Counted from the first letter of the stretch, positions 17,425 to 27,121 are shown. The stretch: 64,000 nucleotides of DNA from Methanomicrobiales archaeon (GCA_030019205.1 JASEFH010000003.1:62001-126000), one strand, 5' to 3'. Notes: generated from the sequence alone by a model not told the origin. Made by a program: numbers and translations.

Positions 17425-17810
17425 GTTCCGCCACCTGTTGTAAAAGAGCGTACGGCCGCCTCCTTTAAGGCTTTGCTGCCCGGACGCGAATCGGATCCCG
17501 GAGGGAAGGGGGGGTGCCCCGCTGCTGGATACGGCATTCTCGCCGGCATTCCGGAGAGCTATCGCGCGGCAGAGGAGGGAAGCCCGAACCCCCGGGGAAG
17601 GATGAGGCCCGTCCATCCCTCGACAGAGCCTTTTGCGCCGCATGCTGACGCATTCTGTCATGACTCCTCTCCGCGAGAGAAGATCTGAACCATTCAGCCA
17701 TCCTTTTGGCCGAAAAGGGTCGTGGAACAGGCGGGCAGCAGCCCAGGCGGGTTTTTTGCAGAGCAGATGCCGGCGGCACAGGAACGACAGGCGGGATGCG
17801 GACCGGTTGT
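17425..17810. other. Spacer between two minus-strand genes
   Basis: About 385 bp. Near its left end lie a TATA-like CTTTTAC and a CCTTAAAGG element that could serve the small membrane protein gene. The rest shows no gene. Confidence 0.4.
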
Positions 17811-18497
17811 TCACCGCAGGTGCTGCAGGATCCAGCTCCGCACGTCCGCATACACATGAGAGGCGGCTTCCCGGAGCGCGTGCCCCGCTCCCTCGTAGAG
17901 GATCAGGGACGCACGCCCGCGGGCCAGATCCCTGGCGGCCTCCGAACAGCAGGGGGGCAGCACACGGTCCGCACCGCCGTGGATCAGCAGGACAGGCACA
18001 TCCGCGGGCATGCGGGCAAGCGGTTCGGCCCCGAAACACTGCGTCGAGAGGGTGACGATGGTGCGGACGGCGGGATCGGCCGCCGCCGCCTGCACGACCG
18101 CGGCGCCGCCCAGGGAGTGGCCGATCAGCCCCACGGAGCGGACGCCCTGACGCTTCAGGAATCGGACACCCAGTACGGTATCCAGCGCCGCCTCTCCCAG
18201 ATAGGCGGGATGGCGGTAGCGGACCCGAAGGCAGCGGATACCCCTCTCCCGCAGATCCTCGCTGAGGCGGGGGTAGAGGTTCCTCGCAGGGGAGTCGAAT
18301 CCGCCGCCCGCACCCCCGACCATGACCACTCCCCGCTCGGACCCCCCGGCGTCGTAGTACCGGCAGTGGACGCTCCCCCTGTCGGTCTGGATTGCCAGCG
18401 GGCGGTAGGGTCTGCCGTGCACGGGCTCCAGCACGACGTGCTGCACCGTCGCCTCGAGTGTCGACCCCATCACCTCCATCCGCACCCGTCCCGGCAT
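17811..18497 (-). CDS. Alpha/beta hydrolase (dienelactone hydrolase-like)
   Basis: A 228-residue cytosolic hydrolase. The nucleophile elbow G-H-S-L-G-G gives Ser128, with Asp177 in H-G-G-A-D and His206 in G-A-G-H completing the triad. A G-G-A-G-G-G segment near residue 60 probably forms the oxyanion hole. Substrate unknown. A TATA-like CTTAATC near 18527 is about 28 nt before the ATG. It is divergent from the acetyltransferase gene. Confidence 0.85.
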   Translation of the reverse strand: MPGRVRMEVMGSTLEATVQHVVLEPVHGRPYRPLAIQTDRGSVHCRYYDAGGSERGVVMVGGAGGGFDSPARNLYPRLSEDLRERGIRCLRVRYRHPAYLGEAALDTVLGVRFLKRQGVRSVGLIGHSLGGAAVVQAAAADPAVRTIVTLSTQCFGAEPLARMPADVPVLLIHGGADRVLPPCCSEAARDLARGRASLILYEGAGHALREAASHVYADVRSWILQHLR

Positions 18498-18623
18498 GGA
18501 GTCGCGGTAGGACTGCAGGGCAGATTAAGGATACGGTCGCGGAGGACGGTGCAGCGCTTGTCCGCGCATCCCGATCGGATTCTTCAGGGATCGGTGGAAT
18601 ACATCACCTGGGGAGGCAAGATC

Positions 18624-19163
18624 GTGCAGATCACCGTACGGCCCGCCGGAATCCGGGACATCGAGACCATTGCAGAGAACAACCGCGCCATGGCCCGGGA
18701 GACGGAGGGGCGGGAGCTGGATCCGCCCATCGTGCGGAGAGGAGTGGAGGCGGTCATCCGGGACCCCGCACGGGGATTCTACCTGCTGGCGGAGCACGAG
18801 GGGGAGGTCGTGGGCCAGTGCATGGTCACCTTTGAGTGGAGCGACTGGCGATGCGGCACCTTCTGGTGGATCCAGAGCGTCTACGTGCGCGGGGAGTGGC
18901 GGCGCAGGGGGATCTTCCGGCGGCTCTTCGGCACGCTGGCGGCCCAGGCGCGGTCGCGCCCCGATGTGGCGGGATTGCGGCTCTACGTGCGGCGGGAGAA
19001 CCGCGCTGCACAGGCCGCCTACCGGAGCGCCGGCATGGAGGAGACCCGGTACGCGATGTTCGAAACCGTCTTCCAGCGGGGCGATCCGGCATCTCCGCCC
19101 CACGGGCATGCGGGACGCGATCCCGTGGACGCACCTCCCCCCGCACGTTCCGGCATATGCTGA
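18624..19163 (+). CDS. GNAT-family N-acetyltransferase
   Basis: A 179-residue acetyl-CoA-dependent acetyltransferase. It shows the GNAT core: V-G-Q-C-M-V-T near residue 63, a central I-Q-S-V-Y-V strand, the pyrophosphate loop R-R-R-G-I-F near 93-98 and the E-N-R-A-A-Q-A-A-Y-R-S-A-G-M motif B. The GTG start is set by GGGAGG 7 nt upstream. The last 30 residues are Pro-rich and poorly conserved. The acceptor is unknown. Confidence 0.87.
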   Translation: MQITVRPAGIRDIETIAENNRAMARETEGRELDPPIVRRGVEAVIRDPARGFYLLAEHEGEVVGQCMVTFEWSDWRCGTFWWIQSVYVRGEWRRRGIFRRLFGTLAAQARSRPDVAGLRLYVRRENRAAQAAYRSAGMEETRYAMFETVFQRGDPASPPHGHAGRDPVDAPPPARSGIC

Positions 19164-19215
19164 CCGCTACAACAATTGCAAAGGCTCATCAACCGGTCGC
19201 CACGAAGCACTGATC

Positions 19216-19398
19216 ATGCAGATCGGATTCGTACCCTTTGCCGAACGAACCACCGAATGGGAGAAGAGCTACCGCAGCATCTATACCGTGAAGTGCGCCA
19301 CATGCGGGCAGGAGTTCAGGACGGAGAACCAGAAAAGGAGATTCTGCTCCAACCTCTGTCTCCGCCGCCAGAGGAAAGGCTCTAGATCCCTGAAATAA
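19216..19398 (+). CDS. Small zinc-finger protein
   Basis: A 60-residue protein with C-A-T-C-G ... F-C-S-N-L-C, a Cys4 zinc-binding pattern resembling the ribbon at 15889-16095, and a basic C-terminus. Probably binds nucleic acid. It follows the acetyltransferase by 52 nt on the same strand. Confidence 0.65.
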   Translation: MQIGFVPFAERTTEWEKSYRSIYTVKCATCGQEFRTENQKRRFCSNLCLRRQRKGSRSLK

Positions 19399-19530
19399 CC
19401 TCCCCATCCATACGGTTCGGCGGGGAGGTGTACACCCTTTTCCGCGGTGCGGCAGCATAACCCCCGCTCTCGATGGCCCCGCCGGGCATGCATTATTTAT
19501 ACGATGCCGGCGGTCTCATGGCCGCGAGCA

Positions 19531-19866
19531 ATGGGTGTCTACGAGATCGGCTGGCGGATCGGAGAGCGCCACCTTTGCCGCCTGATCTGCTACGAGGATG
19601 CCGTGCTGGAAGACGGCGTCTTCCTGAGCATCCTGCGGTGCCGCCGCCGGGGGAGCGGAACCCCCTGCATGGAGCGGTTCATCGACGTCATGGCGCGGAT
19701 GGGCTATTCGGGCATACGGCTCGAGGCCTATCCCATGGACTATCCTCCGGGGCAGGCACCGCGGGAGGCGGTGCAGAGGCTGGTGCGGTGGTACGAGCGG
19801 TTCGGATTCCGTCTTCGGAGGAACTTCCGCGAGGACTCCTACAACGAGATGGTCCTGGCGCTGTAG
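19531..19866 (+). CDS. Small protein with GNAT-like C-terminus
   Basis: A 111-residue protein. The C-terminal segment (L-V-R-W-Y-E-R-F-G-F) matches the last helix and strand of GNAT acetyltransferases, and the middle (M-G-Y-S-G-I-R-L-E-A) fits strand 4 of that fold, but the acetyl-CoA pyrophosphate loop is not evident. It may be a compact or degenerate acetyltransferase. TATA at 19494-19502 predicts a start close to ATG 19531; ATG 19504 is also in frame. Confidence 0.6.
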   Translation: MGVYEIGWRIGERHLCRLICYEDAVLEDGVFLSILRCRRRGSGTPCMERFIDVMARMGYSGIRLEAYPMDYPPGQAPREAVQRLVRWYERFGFRLRRNFREDSYNEMVLAL

Positions 19867-19979
19867 CCGCCGGAGAGGGGGTGGAGTCCTTACCAACTAT
19901 CGGGGCAGGGCAGGGTACGGTTTCATAGCGGGGCTCTTATATGCGCGGACATCCTAGAGCGGTAACACGGAGTGAGCCA

Positions 19980-20834
19980 ATGCAGGCAGGATTCATCGGC
20001 CTCGGGCATCTGGGAACGGCGATGGCGCGGAGGCTCATCGCCGAGGGAGTCGATCTGGTGGTCTGGAACCGAACCCGTGAGAAGGCGCTGGGTCTGGGCG
20101 TTCCGGTGGCGGACAGCCCGGGCGATCTGATATCCCGCGTCGACCTGGTGTTTCTGAACCTCTTCGACAGCCGGGCGGTCGGCGAGGTCCTCTCCGCCGA
20201 GGACGGGATTCTCTCAGGCGACTGCAGGGGCAGACTCATCGTGGACACCACGACCAACCACTTCGATCGGGTCCCCGAGTTCTACGCAAGCGTCCGCGGG
20301 CAGGGCGCCGAGTACCTGGAGGCCCCGGTCCTCGGCAGCGTGGTCCCGGCTTCCCAGGGGGCGCTCACCATCCTCGTGAGCGGGGATGCGGCCGCATACG
20401 AGCGGGCCGAGCCGTTCCTGAAGCGGCTGGGAAAGAGCATCTTCTACCTGGGGGAACCGGGGCTCGCCACGCGCATGAAGCTGGTCAACAACCTCGTGCT
20501 GGGTTCGTTCATGGCGACGCTCGCAGAAGCGGTTGCCTTCGGGGAGGCCGCGGGCGTGGAGCGGGAGAGGGTCGTCGCGATCCTGCTCGCGGGTGCGGGA
20601 AACTGCGGTGTGCTCGCCGCCAAGAAGGACAAACTGATCGCGGAGGACTTCTCGACCCACTTCTCTTCCGCCCTCATCTACAAGGACCTGCACTACCTCC
20701 AGGATCTCGCACGGACGCTGAAGAGGCCGCTCTTTACGGGCAGCGTCGCGAAGGAGCTCTTCGGCATGGCGCACGCGCGGGGGCTCGAACACCTGGACTT
20801 CTCGGCCATCTACACCGTGCTGAGGGAGTACTGA
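19980..20834 (+). CDS. NAD(P)-dependent beta-hydroxyacid dehydrogenase (HIBADH family)
   Basis: A 284-residue oxidoreductase. The N-terminal Rossmann motif reads G-F-I-G-L-G-H-L-G-T-A-M. A substrate-binding E-A-P-V-L-G-S segment lies near residue 118, and the catalytic lysine is Lys167 in M-K-L-V-N-N. Family members oxidise 3-hydroxyisobutyrate, tartronate semialdehyde and similar acids; the substrate here is not determined. Start 19980 follows a TATA box (about 19934-19943) and GGAGTGA. Confidence 0.88.
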   Translation: MQAGFIGLGHLGTAMARRLIAEGVDLVVWNRTREKALGLGVPVADSPGDLISRVDLVFLNLFDSRAVGEVLSAEDGILSGDCRGRLIVDTTTNHFDRVPEFYASVRGQGAEYLEAPVLGSVVPASQGALTILVSGDAAAYERAEPFLKRLGKSIFYLGEPGLATRMKLVNNLVLGSFMATLAEAVAFGEAAGVERERVVAILLAGAGNCGVLAAKKDKLIAEDFSTHFSSALIYKDLHYLQDLARTLKRPLFTGSVAKELFGMAHARGLEHLDFSAIYTVLREY

Positions 20835-20846
20835 ACGGGGGGCTGC

Positions 20847-21221
20847 ATGCCTACAGGAATCCGCATCCGCATCGGAAACGTCTCCCTGGAGGGGCAGCTC
20901 GCCGACACCCCCGCCGCCGCCGAGATCGCCCGCCGCCTTCCCATCGAGGCGGCGCCCCGCGAGTGGGGCGACGAGTTCTACTTCGAGATCCCCGTGGATC
21001 TGCCGTCCGACGAGACCGCGACTACAGCCGTGGACGTCGGGGACATCGGCTACTGGCCGCCGGGACGGGCGCTTGCCATCTTCTTCGGCCCCACACCGAT
21101 GAGCAGCGGGAACCGCCCCGTGCCGGCGAGCGCCGTGAACGTGGTCGGGCGGGTGACGGGGGACGCGGCGCTGCTGCGGCAGGCGAAGGGCGCCGACCGG
21201 ATACGGCTGGAACGCGCCTGA
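20847..21221 (+). CDS. Cyclophilin-like fold protein (TM1367/DUF369 type)
   Basis: A 124-residue protein of the archaeal and bacterial cyclophilin-like family. It carries the conserved W-G-D-E-F-Y-F-E-I-P segment near residue 40, V-D-V-G-D-I-G-Y-W-P-P-G near 63 and a F-F-G-P-T-P-M-S segment. Function is unknown in this family; prolyl isomerase activity is not established. It begins 12 nt after the dehydrogenase gene and is probably co-transcribed with it. Confidence 0.8.
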   Translation: MPTGIRIRIGNVSLEGQLADTPAAAEIARRLPIEAAPREWGDEFYFEIPVDLPSDETATTAVDVGDIGYWPPGRALAIFFGPTPMSSGNRPVPASAVNVVGRVTGDAALLRQAKGADRIRLERA

Positions 21222-21298
21222 CGAACGCCCCTCCGGGCGATGGAGAGGGAGACGATGCGGCGGCATTCCTTTTATACGGGGCGGTGCGATGTACAGCC

Positions 21299-21697
21299 AT
21301 GGAGGATCCGACGCAGTTCTTCGAGAAGGACAACTTTGCCCGGGAAGCCGGCATCGAGCTCCTGGAGACGGGTCCCGGAAGGGCCCGGGTGCGGATGGAG
21401 ATCGCGGACAGGCACAAGAACAGCCACGGAACAGTCCACGGCGGGGCGATCTTCACCCTCGCGGATGCCGCATTCGCCCTGGCATCCAACTCCCACGGGA
21501 TCCCGGCCGCGGCGATCAACGCCCACATCTCCTACATGAAATCCGCCCGTTCGGGGACGCTCTACGCCGATGCCGAGGAGTTCTCGGCGAACCCGAAGCT
21601 CGCCACCTACGTCGTGAGGGTGACCGACGCCGCCGGGGAGAGGATTGCCATCTTCCAGGGGATGGTCTACCGCAGGACCCCGGGCCGATCGCCCTGA
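21299..21697 (+). CDS. PaaI-type hotdog thioesterase
   Basis: A 132-residue hotdog-fold acyl-CoA thioesterase. The motif H-G-T-V-H-G-G-A-I-F-T-L-A-D, near residues 41-54, is the PaaI/phenylacetyl-CoA thioesterase active site. TTTTATACG at 21269-21277 is centred 26 nt before the ATG, a textbook leaderless start. Confidence 0.88.
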   Translation: MEDPTQFFEKDNFAREAGIELLETGPGRARVRMEIADRHKNSHGTVHGGAIFTLADAAFALASNSHGIPAAAINAHISYMKSARSGTLYADAEEFSANPKLATYVVRVTDAAGERIAIFQGMVYRRTPGRSP

Positions 21698-21827
21698 TCG
21701 ACGGCGGGAGGCGTCTGCCGCTCCCATGCCCGCGGCTGCCGCGGAGAATCGCTGACAGGCCCCCGGGAGAGCGCAAGCTTTACCTTTTCGGAGCGGGAAG
21801 TACCGCCGTCTGCCGGGGGTCGCGCAC

Positions 21828-23618
21828 GTGGAATTCTCCCGTCTGGTGCAGTACCTGGAAGAGCTGGAGGCGACCGCATCCCGCAACCGCATGGTCTCCC
21901 TCCTGGCAGAGATGCTCCGGGAGAGCATGGCGGACGAGATCGGCACCGTCTGCTACCTGGTCCTGGGGGAGATCGCGCCGGGCTACTCCGGCCTGTTCAT
22001 GGGCCTCGGGGAGCGCCTCGTTCAGGCGGCCATCGCTCTAGCATTCGGCCTGGACGAGGGGGAGGTGGCGAAGAAGAAAGCGGTCGGCGACTGGGGTGAT
22101 GTTGCCTTCCGGGTCGGCGGGGACCAGAAGCCTGTCCGCCCCGATCTTCCGCCCTTCCCGTTTCCCCTCACCGTCGTGGACGTGCACCGCGGATTCCTCC
22201 AGATCGCGCAGGCAAAAGGGGGCGGTGCCCGCGATGCGAAGGTACGGATCCTGGCCGCGATGCTGGCGGGGTCCAGCCCGCGGGAGAGGCGCTACCTCGT
22301 CCGCCTGGCGACCGGGGAGATGCGGCTCGGGGTGGGGGACATGACCGTCCTTGATGCGCTCGCGGAGGCGTACCTGGGGTCGCGGAAGGAGCGCCGGGCG
22401 CTCGAGCACGCTTACAACATCACCTCGGATATCGGGCTCGTGGCACGGACACTGAAGGAGAAGGGAGTCTCGGGAGTGGAGGCCCTCGGGATCTCGCTCT
22501 TCCGCCCCATCCAGCCCATGCTCGCCCAGCGGATCGGCAGGCTCTCGGATATTCCGGCAAAGATGCACTCGGAGTACGTCTCCGTGGAAGAGAAGTACGA
22601 CGGGGAGCGGATCCAGGCCCACAAGCAGGAGGACGAGATCCGACTCTTCTCCCGCCGGCTGAACGATGTGACGGCGCAGTTTCCGGATGTCGCCGAGCAG
22701 GTGAGGACACACGTCCGTGCGGAGTCCGCGATCCTGGATGGGGAGGTGGTCGCCTATGATATCGGAAAGGGGGTGTATTACCCCTTCCAGCAGCTGATGC
22801 AGCGGAGGAGGAAGTACCGCGTGGAGGAGTACGCCGTGCGGTATCCGGTCCGCTACATGGTCTTCGACCTCCTCTACAGGGAGGGGGAGTCCCGCCTGAC
22901 GGATCCTTTCCCGGTGCGGCGGGAGGTCCTGGAGCAGACGATAGAGAACGGCGACTATATCGCCGTCACCCGGCGGATCGTAGCAAAAGAGCTCGACCGG
23001 ATCGAGGAGTTCTTCCTGGACTGCATCGAGCGCGGTCTGGAGGGGATCCTGATCAAGTCCTGCGCCGAAGACTCCCGCTACCAGGCCGGCTCCCGCGCAT
23101 GGCAGTGGATCAAGTGGAAGCGCAGCTACGGCACGGAGCTGACGGACACCCTGGATCTTGCTGTTGTGGGGGCATACGACGGGCGGGGGAGGCGGGCGGG
23201 CACCTACGGATCCCTCCTCTGCGCCGCCTACCACCATGAAGCGGACATCTTCCAGACCGTCTGCAGGCTGGGGACGGGATTCTCGGATGCGGAGCTGCAG
23301 GCGCTGCCGCAGAGGCTTGCCGACGCGGCGACCGCAACGAAACCCGCCCGCCTCATGGTCCGGCGGCAGGCGGAGCCGGACCACTATATCGTCCCGAAGC
23401 ACGTTCTTGAGGTGCTGGGTTCGGAGATCACCCAGAGCCCGATCCATACCTGCGGGTGGGACGAGCGGGAGCAGCGGGGTCTCTCCCTCCGCTTCCCCCG
23501 GTTCGTGCGGTGGCGGGAGGATCGGGCGGCGGAGGAGGCGACCACGGTCGAGGAGGTCGAGCGCATGTACCGGGAGCAGGGCGAGGCGGCAGAGCATGCA
23601 GAAGGCAGGAAGGATTAG
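21828..23618 (+). CDS. lig: ATP-dependent DNA ligase
   Basis: Archaeal replicative and repair DNA ligase of 596 aa. An N-terminal DNA-binding domain is followed by the adenylation domain with E-K-Y-D-G-E-R (adenylated Lys256), D-G-E-V-V-A near 305, E-G-I-L-I-K near 404 and W-x-K-W-K-R near 426, then an OB-fold. The start is GTG after a GC-rich leader. Its end overlaps the PolX gene by 23 nt, so the two should be translated together. Confidence 0.95.
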   Translation: MEFSRLVQYLEELEATASRNRMVSLLAEMLRESMADEIGTVCYLVLGEIAPGYSGLFMGLGERLVQAAIALAFGLDEGEVAKKKAVGDWGDVAFRVGGDQKPVRPDLPPFPFPLTVVDVHRGFLQIAQAKGGGARDAKVRILAAMLAGSSPRERRYLVRLATGEMRLGVGDMTVLDALAEAYLGSRKERRALEHAYNITSDIGLVARTLKEKGVSGVEALGISLFRPIQPMLAQRIGRLSDIPAKMHSEYVSVEEKYDGERIQAHKQEDEIRLFSRRLNDVTAQFPDVAEQVRTHVRAESAILDGEVVAYDIGKGVYYPFQQLMQRRRKYRVEEYAVRYPVRYMVFDLLYREGESRLTDPFPVRREVLEQTIENGDYIAVTRRIVAKELDRIEEFFLDCIERGLEGILIKSCAEDSRYQAGSRAWQWIKWKRSYGTELTDTLDLAVVGAYDGRGRRAGTYGSLLCAAYHHEADIFQTVCRLGTGFSDAELQALPQRLADAATATKPARLMVRRQAEPDHYIVPKHVLEVLGSEITQSPIHTCGWDEREQRGLSLRFPRFVRWREDRAAEEATTVEEVERMYREQGEAAEHAEGRKD

Positions 23619-25332
23619 GAACAGCGAGGTGGCGGGGATCCTCTACGAGATCGCCGATCTTCTCCAGATCAAGGGGGTCCCCTTCAAGCCCCGTGCATAC
23701 CGCCGGGCCGCCCAGGCGATCGAGACGCTTCCGGAGGACATCACGACCGTCTGCGAGCGCGGGCAGCTCGAGGAGATTCCCGGGGTCGGCGAGAGCATCG
23801 CGGAGAAGATCGAGGAGATCCTCAAGTTCGGCCGCCTCGCCTATTTGGAGACGCTGCGCAGGGAGCTTCCCGCGGGAGTCGAGGAGCTCACGAAGGTGGA
23901 GGGGCTCGGCCCGAAACGAGCCCTCCTGCTCAACAAAAAACTGAAGATCCGCACCCTGGACGAGCTCGAGGCGGCGGCGCGATCGGGAAAGATCCGCGGC
24001 CTGCCGGGGTTCGGGAAGAAGTCGGAGGAGAACATCCTCCTCTCCCTGGAGCGGGCGAAGAAGGTCGGGCACCGCTACCTTCTCGGCTACATCCTCCCGA
24101 TCGCGCAGGACATCCAGCGGCGGATGGAAGAGTCCGGTACCGTCTCGACGATCAGCCTCACGGGATCGATCCGCCGCCGCAAGGAGACCATCGGCGACGT
24201 GGACATCCTGGCGGTCTCCCCGGATCCGGAACGGGCCATGGAGGCGTTCCTGGGAATCTCCGGCATCGCCCAGGTGCTGGCCCGGGGCACGACCAAGAGC
24301 AGCATCGTCCTCACGAACGGCCTCCACGTCGATCTCCGGGTGGTCGGGAGGGATAGTTACGGCGCCGCCCTCCAGTACTTCACGGGCTCCAGAGAGCACA
24401 ACATCCGTCTCCGCGAGCTGGCAATCGAGCGGGACTGGAAACTCTCGGAGTACGGGCTGATCGAGCGGAGCACGGGGGCGGTGATCGCCGCGGAGAGCGA
24501 GGAGGAGATCTACAGCGCCCTTGGGCTGGCATACATCGAGCCGGAGCTGCGCGAGGATCGCGGGGAGATCGACGCCGCACGGGAGGGGCGGCTGCCGGAT
24601 CTCGTCCGGTACGGTGACGTGAGAGGGGATCTCCATGTGCACACCTCGTGGAGCGAGGGGAGCAACACGATCGAGGAGATGGCGGAGGCCGCCCGATCCC
24701 TCGGCTACGAGTACATCGCCATCTGCGACCACACGAAGGCGCTGCCGGTTGCCCGCGGGCTGACCGAGGAGGAGATCCGAGAGCAGATGCGGGAGATCGA
24801 GAGGCTGAACCGCCGCCTGGACGGGTTCACCGTCCTCGCCGGGGTTGAGGGCAACATCGACCGGGGCGGGAAGCTGGATATCGACACCGCGGTGCTCCGG
24901 GATCTGGACGTGGTGGTCGCGAGCGTCCACTCGGGGTTCAAGCAGTCCGAGGCGGAGATGACCGAACGGCTGCTGACCGCCATGCACAACGAGCACGTGG
25001 ATATCATCGGCCACCCCACCGGCAGGCTGATCCATCAGCGGGAGCCCTACCCGATCGATCTGGCCCGCATCTTCGCGGCCGCCTCCGAACTCGGCACGCT
25101 CCTGGAGATCAACGCCTTCCCACGGCGGCTCGACCTCTCCGACGTCAACTGCCAGCGGGCCCGCGAGCAGGGGGTGCGGTTATCGATCGGCTCCGACGCC
25201 CACAACCGCAGCAACCTCCGTTACATGGAGTTCGGGGTGGCGACGGCGCGGCGCGGCTGGCTGGAGAAGAAGGACGTCGTGAACACCCTCCCGCTGCAGG
25301 ACCTCCGGGCGCTGCTCGCGCGAGGACGGTAG
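23596..25332 (+). CDS. polX: DNA polymerase X / PHP-domain protein
   Basis: Gap-filling repair polymerase of 578 aa. The N-terminus has helix-hairpin-helix DNA-binding segments (E-I-P-G-V-G-E-S-I-A near 60 and G-L-P-G-F-G near 135). The polymerase core G-S-I-R-R-R-K ... D201-V-D203 carries the metal-binding aspartates. The C-terminal PHP phosphoesterase domain begins G-D-L-H347-V-H349-T and keeps further His and Asp ligands (C-D-H-T, G-S-D-A-H). Bacterial relatives have 3'-5' exonuclease activity. The ATG lies inside the ligase gene. Confidence 0.95.
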   Translation: MQKAGRIRNSEVAGILYEIADLLQIKGVPFKPRAYRRAAQAIETLPEDITTVCERGQLEEIPGVGESIAEKIEEILKFGRLAYLETLRRELPAGVEELTKVEGLGPKRALLLNKKLKIRTLDELEAAARSGKIRGLPGFGKKSEENILLSLERAKKVGHRYLLGYILPIAQDIQRRMEESGTVSTISLTGSIRRRKETIGDVDILAVSPDPERAMEAFLGISGIAQVLARGTTKSSIVLTNGLHVDLRVVGRDSYGAALQYFTGSREHNIRLRELAIERDWKLSEYGLIERSTGAVIAAESEEEIYSALGLAYIEPELREDRGEIDAAREGRLPDLVRYGDVRGDLHVHTSWSEGSNTIEEMAEAARSLGYEYIAICDHTKALPVARGLTEEEIREQMREIERLNRRLDGFTVLAGVEGNIDRGGKLDIDTAVLRDLDVVVASVHSGFKQSEAEMTERLLTAMHNEHVDIIGHPTGRLIHQREPYPIDLARIFAAASELGTLLEINAFPRRLDLSDVNCQRAREQGVRLSIGSDAHNRSNLRYMEFGVATARRGWLEKKDVVNTLPLQDLRALLARGR

Positions 25333-25527
25333 CCCGAACCGATCAGGATTCATCTGCCCTGCAGTCCTTGGCACATGCCAGCATTTCTCTGACCTTCTGC
25401 ACCGAATAGCGCGGTGCACGGTTGGAAGTGTGGATCGGCCTCGTACACGGGACTGAGTAGGATCAATCTCAATTGCACCCGCTCTGTCGAAATCCTCATC
25501 GAGGTTGCCGGCGTTCTAGCATCCCCA

Positions 25528-25550
25528 GGGGAGGGGTCTTGCCCCTCCCC
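25528..25550. repeat. GC hairpin, 9-bp perfect stem
   Basis: GGGGAGGGG and CCCCTCCCC flank a 5-nt loop. It may be a remnant of a mobile-element end, a small repeat or a transcription stop. No T-run follows directly. Confidence 0.55.
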
Positions 25551-25790
25551 CACCTTCGTGCGATAGGGATGTTTCACCATCATCGGTATTCAGGATCCAG
25601 ACCCGCGTTGGCCTCTCCCGATCGGGGCCATCGCACAGGGGGGCCTTTCCTGAGAATATGCCGCCCCGGATCATTACCCCCCTCCGATGCGGATTTCAGC
25701 AGAGCACGCCATGAACCGGAGGCTCATCGATGAGCACGAAAACGGGTGATAGTCGACCCGTATCTTTTTACTTCTGGGAGAATGTTGCGT

Positions 25791-25920
25791 GGGTAGAGGC
25801 AGATCAGGCCAATTTCGGCTTGGGTCCTGAAACCTGTTACAGAGCTTGATCGTGGTTCCGAATCGATGAGTGTGCTGCGAGCACGGAGATCCGTCTATCT
25901 CTACCACGCCGCCTCTACCC
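25791..25920. repeat. 10-bp inverted repeat with about 110 bp between arms
   Basis: GGGTAGAGGC (25791-25800) is the exact reverse complement of GCCTCTACCC (25911-25920). It lies just upstream of the transposase remnant. IS110 elements usually lack terminal inverted repeats, so a link to that element is uncertain. Confidence 0.4.
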
Positions 25921-26057
25921 GCCGAATCTCAGGGGGGGCGAATGGAACTTGTATCCCCGCGCGGATACAGCCTGTGGATCAGACGTCCACAGGTCCTACA
26001 TTTCGGGAGCAGTATACCCGGAGTGACGGGTCATTCGACGATCCGTCAATTCTCTAC

Positions 26058-26976
26058 GGTGTTTGGCAGTTTAACGGAGTTGCTGGCCCGCCGTGAAACA
26101 TCCGTGAAATCCGCGAACGCACGAGGACTCACCGGCAACGGGTCGAAGAACGAACAATCCATGAAAGCAGGATCCATAAACTGCTGGTGAGGAATGGCAT
26201 CCGGTTGTCAGAGGGCCTTTTCGGTATCTTTGGGAAATCCAAACTATTGATTATCACCGGCCTCGTCGGGGGAAACCCGATCGAGCGCATCCTGGAAACC
26301 ATTCACGAGCCTCGAATTCTCAAGAAGAGAGACGAGATCGAACGGGCCATCTGTGGGGAACTCGGTGAAACCGATCTCTTTGTCATTTGGCAATCCCTCG
26401 AGTCCGTCGGGCATCATGACTCTCGCATTGCTCGGTATGAAGAGGCAATCCTCAGACATCTCGCCGGTACCCGGAATCCCCGGAGGTCGTTATGAGCGTT
26501 CCGGGGTATCCGGTACACCATTGGCTCGGCAATTCTCGCTGAGATCGGTGATGTCAACCAGTCTGCCACTCCGAAGCGCCTGGTGAGCCGGGCAGGACTC
26601 GCACAGGCAGTATATGCGTCTGCAGGAAAAACCGCACACGGACTCATCACCAAACGAGGATCGAAATTTCTCAGGACGATGCTCGTCGAAGCGGCGCAAA
26701 CGATTGCCCGTGGCAAACCAAATCTGCTGAAACAGTTCTTTCTCCGTATCCGTTCACGAATAGGGTGTAAAAAGGCGATTGTGGCGCTGGCGCGGAAGGT
26801 TTTTTTCAATTATTCATCATCTCCTCGCGAATCGTGAGATGTACGCAGAATCGCCGGGAACGGCGAAGAAAGTGAAACTACCCAAGATCCGTTCCGAACC
26901 GGGAATCGATCATAACGAGATGATCCAACTCCTTGCTCGGGCAGGATACATCGTTCGGAATCTGAACGCCGAGTGA
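26058..26976 (+). pseudogene. Decayed IS110-family transposase
   Basis: Conceptual translation across several frames recovers an IS110 transposase: I-R-E-I-R-E-R-T-R-T-H-R-Q from about 26098, then R-N-G-I-R-L-S ... L-F-G-I-F-G-K, A-I-L-A-E-I-G-D-V-N-Q and R-A-G-L-A-Q-A near 26540-26605, and a C-terminal H-H-L-L-A-N-R-E-M-Y segment. Disruptions are a TGA near 26094, a TGA at 26493-26495 with a local frame change, and a frameshift at the seven-T run near 26806-26812. The N-terminal DEDD catalytic part is not recognisable. The element should be inactive. Confidence 0.8.
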
Positions 26977-27121
26977 CGATCGGAAGCGAAGAAAAGCAGG
27001 TTGGTCGAGCGGTCGCTTTGCGTATCTATAGGGGGTTTTCATGCCAGCCAAAAACAGGCATGGTTGATTACGGACGCAGAAAGATAAGGGATGTTGAAAG
27101 GGCGATACGCCCCCTCCCCCT

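Larger units (their letters stand above)
25333..26050. other. AT-richer spacer before the IS110 remnant
   Basis: Base composition drops compared with flanking genes. No intact gene is visible. On the minus strand at about 25348-25470 a frame without start codon ends A-K-D-C-R-A-D-E-S and may be a gene fragment. The stretch contains a strong hairpin (25528-25550) and a separated inverted repeat (25791-25920). Confidence 0.5.

Noticed and set aside
26486-26500. In-frame TGA as a selenocysteine codon
   Set aside because: It lies in a decayed transposase with other stops and frameshifts, without a nearby SECIS-like structure.
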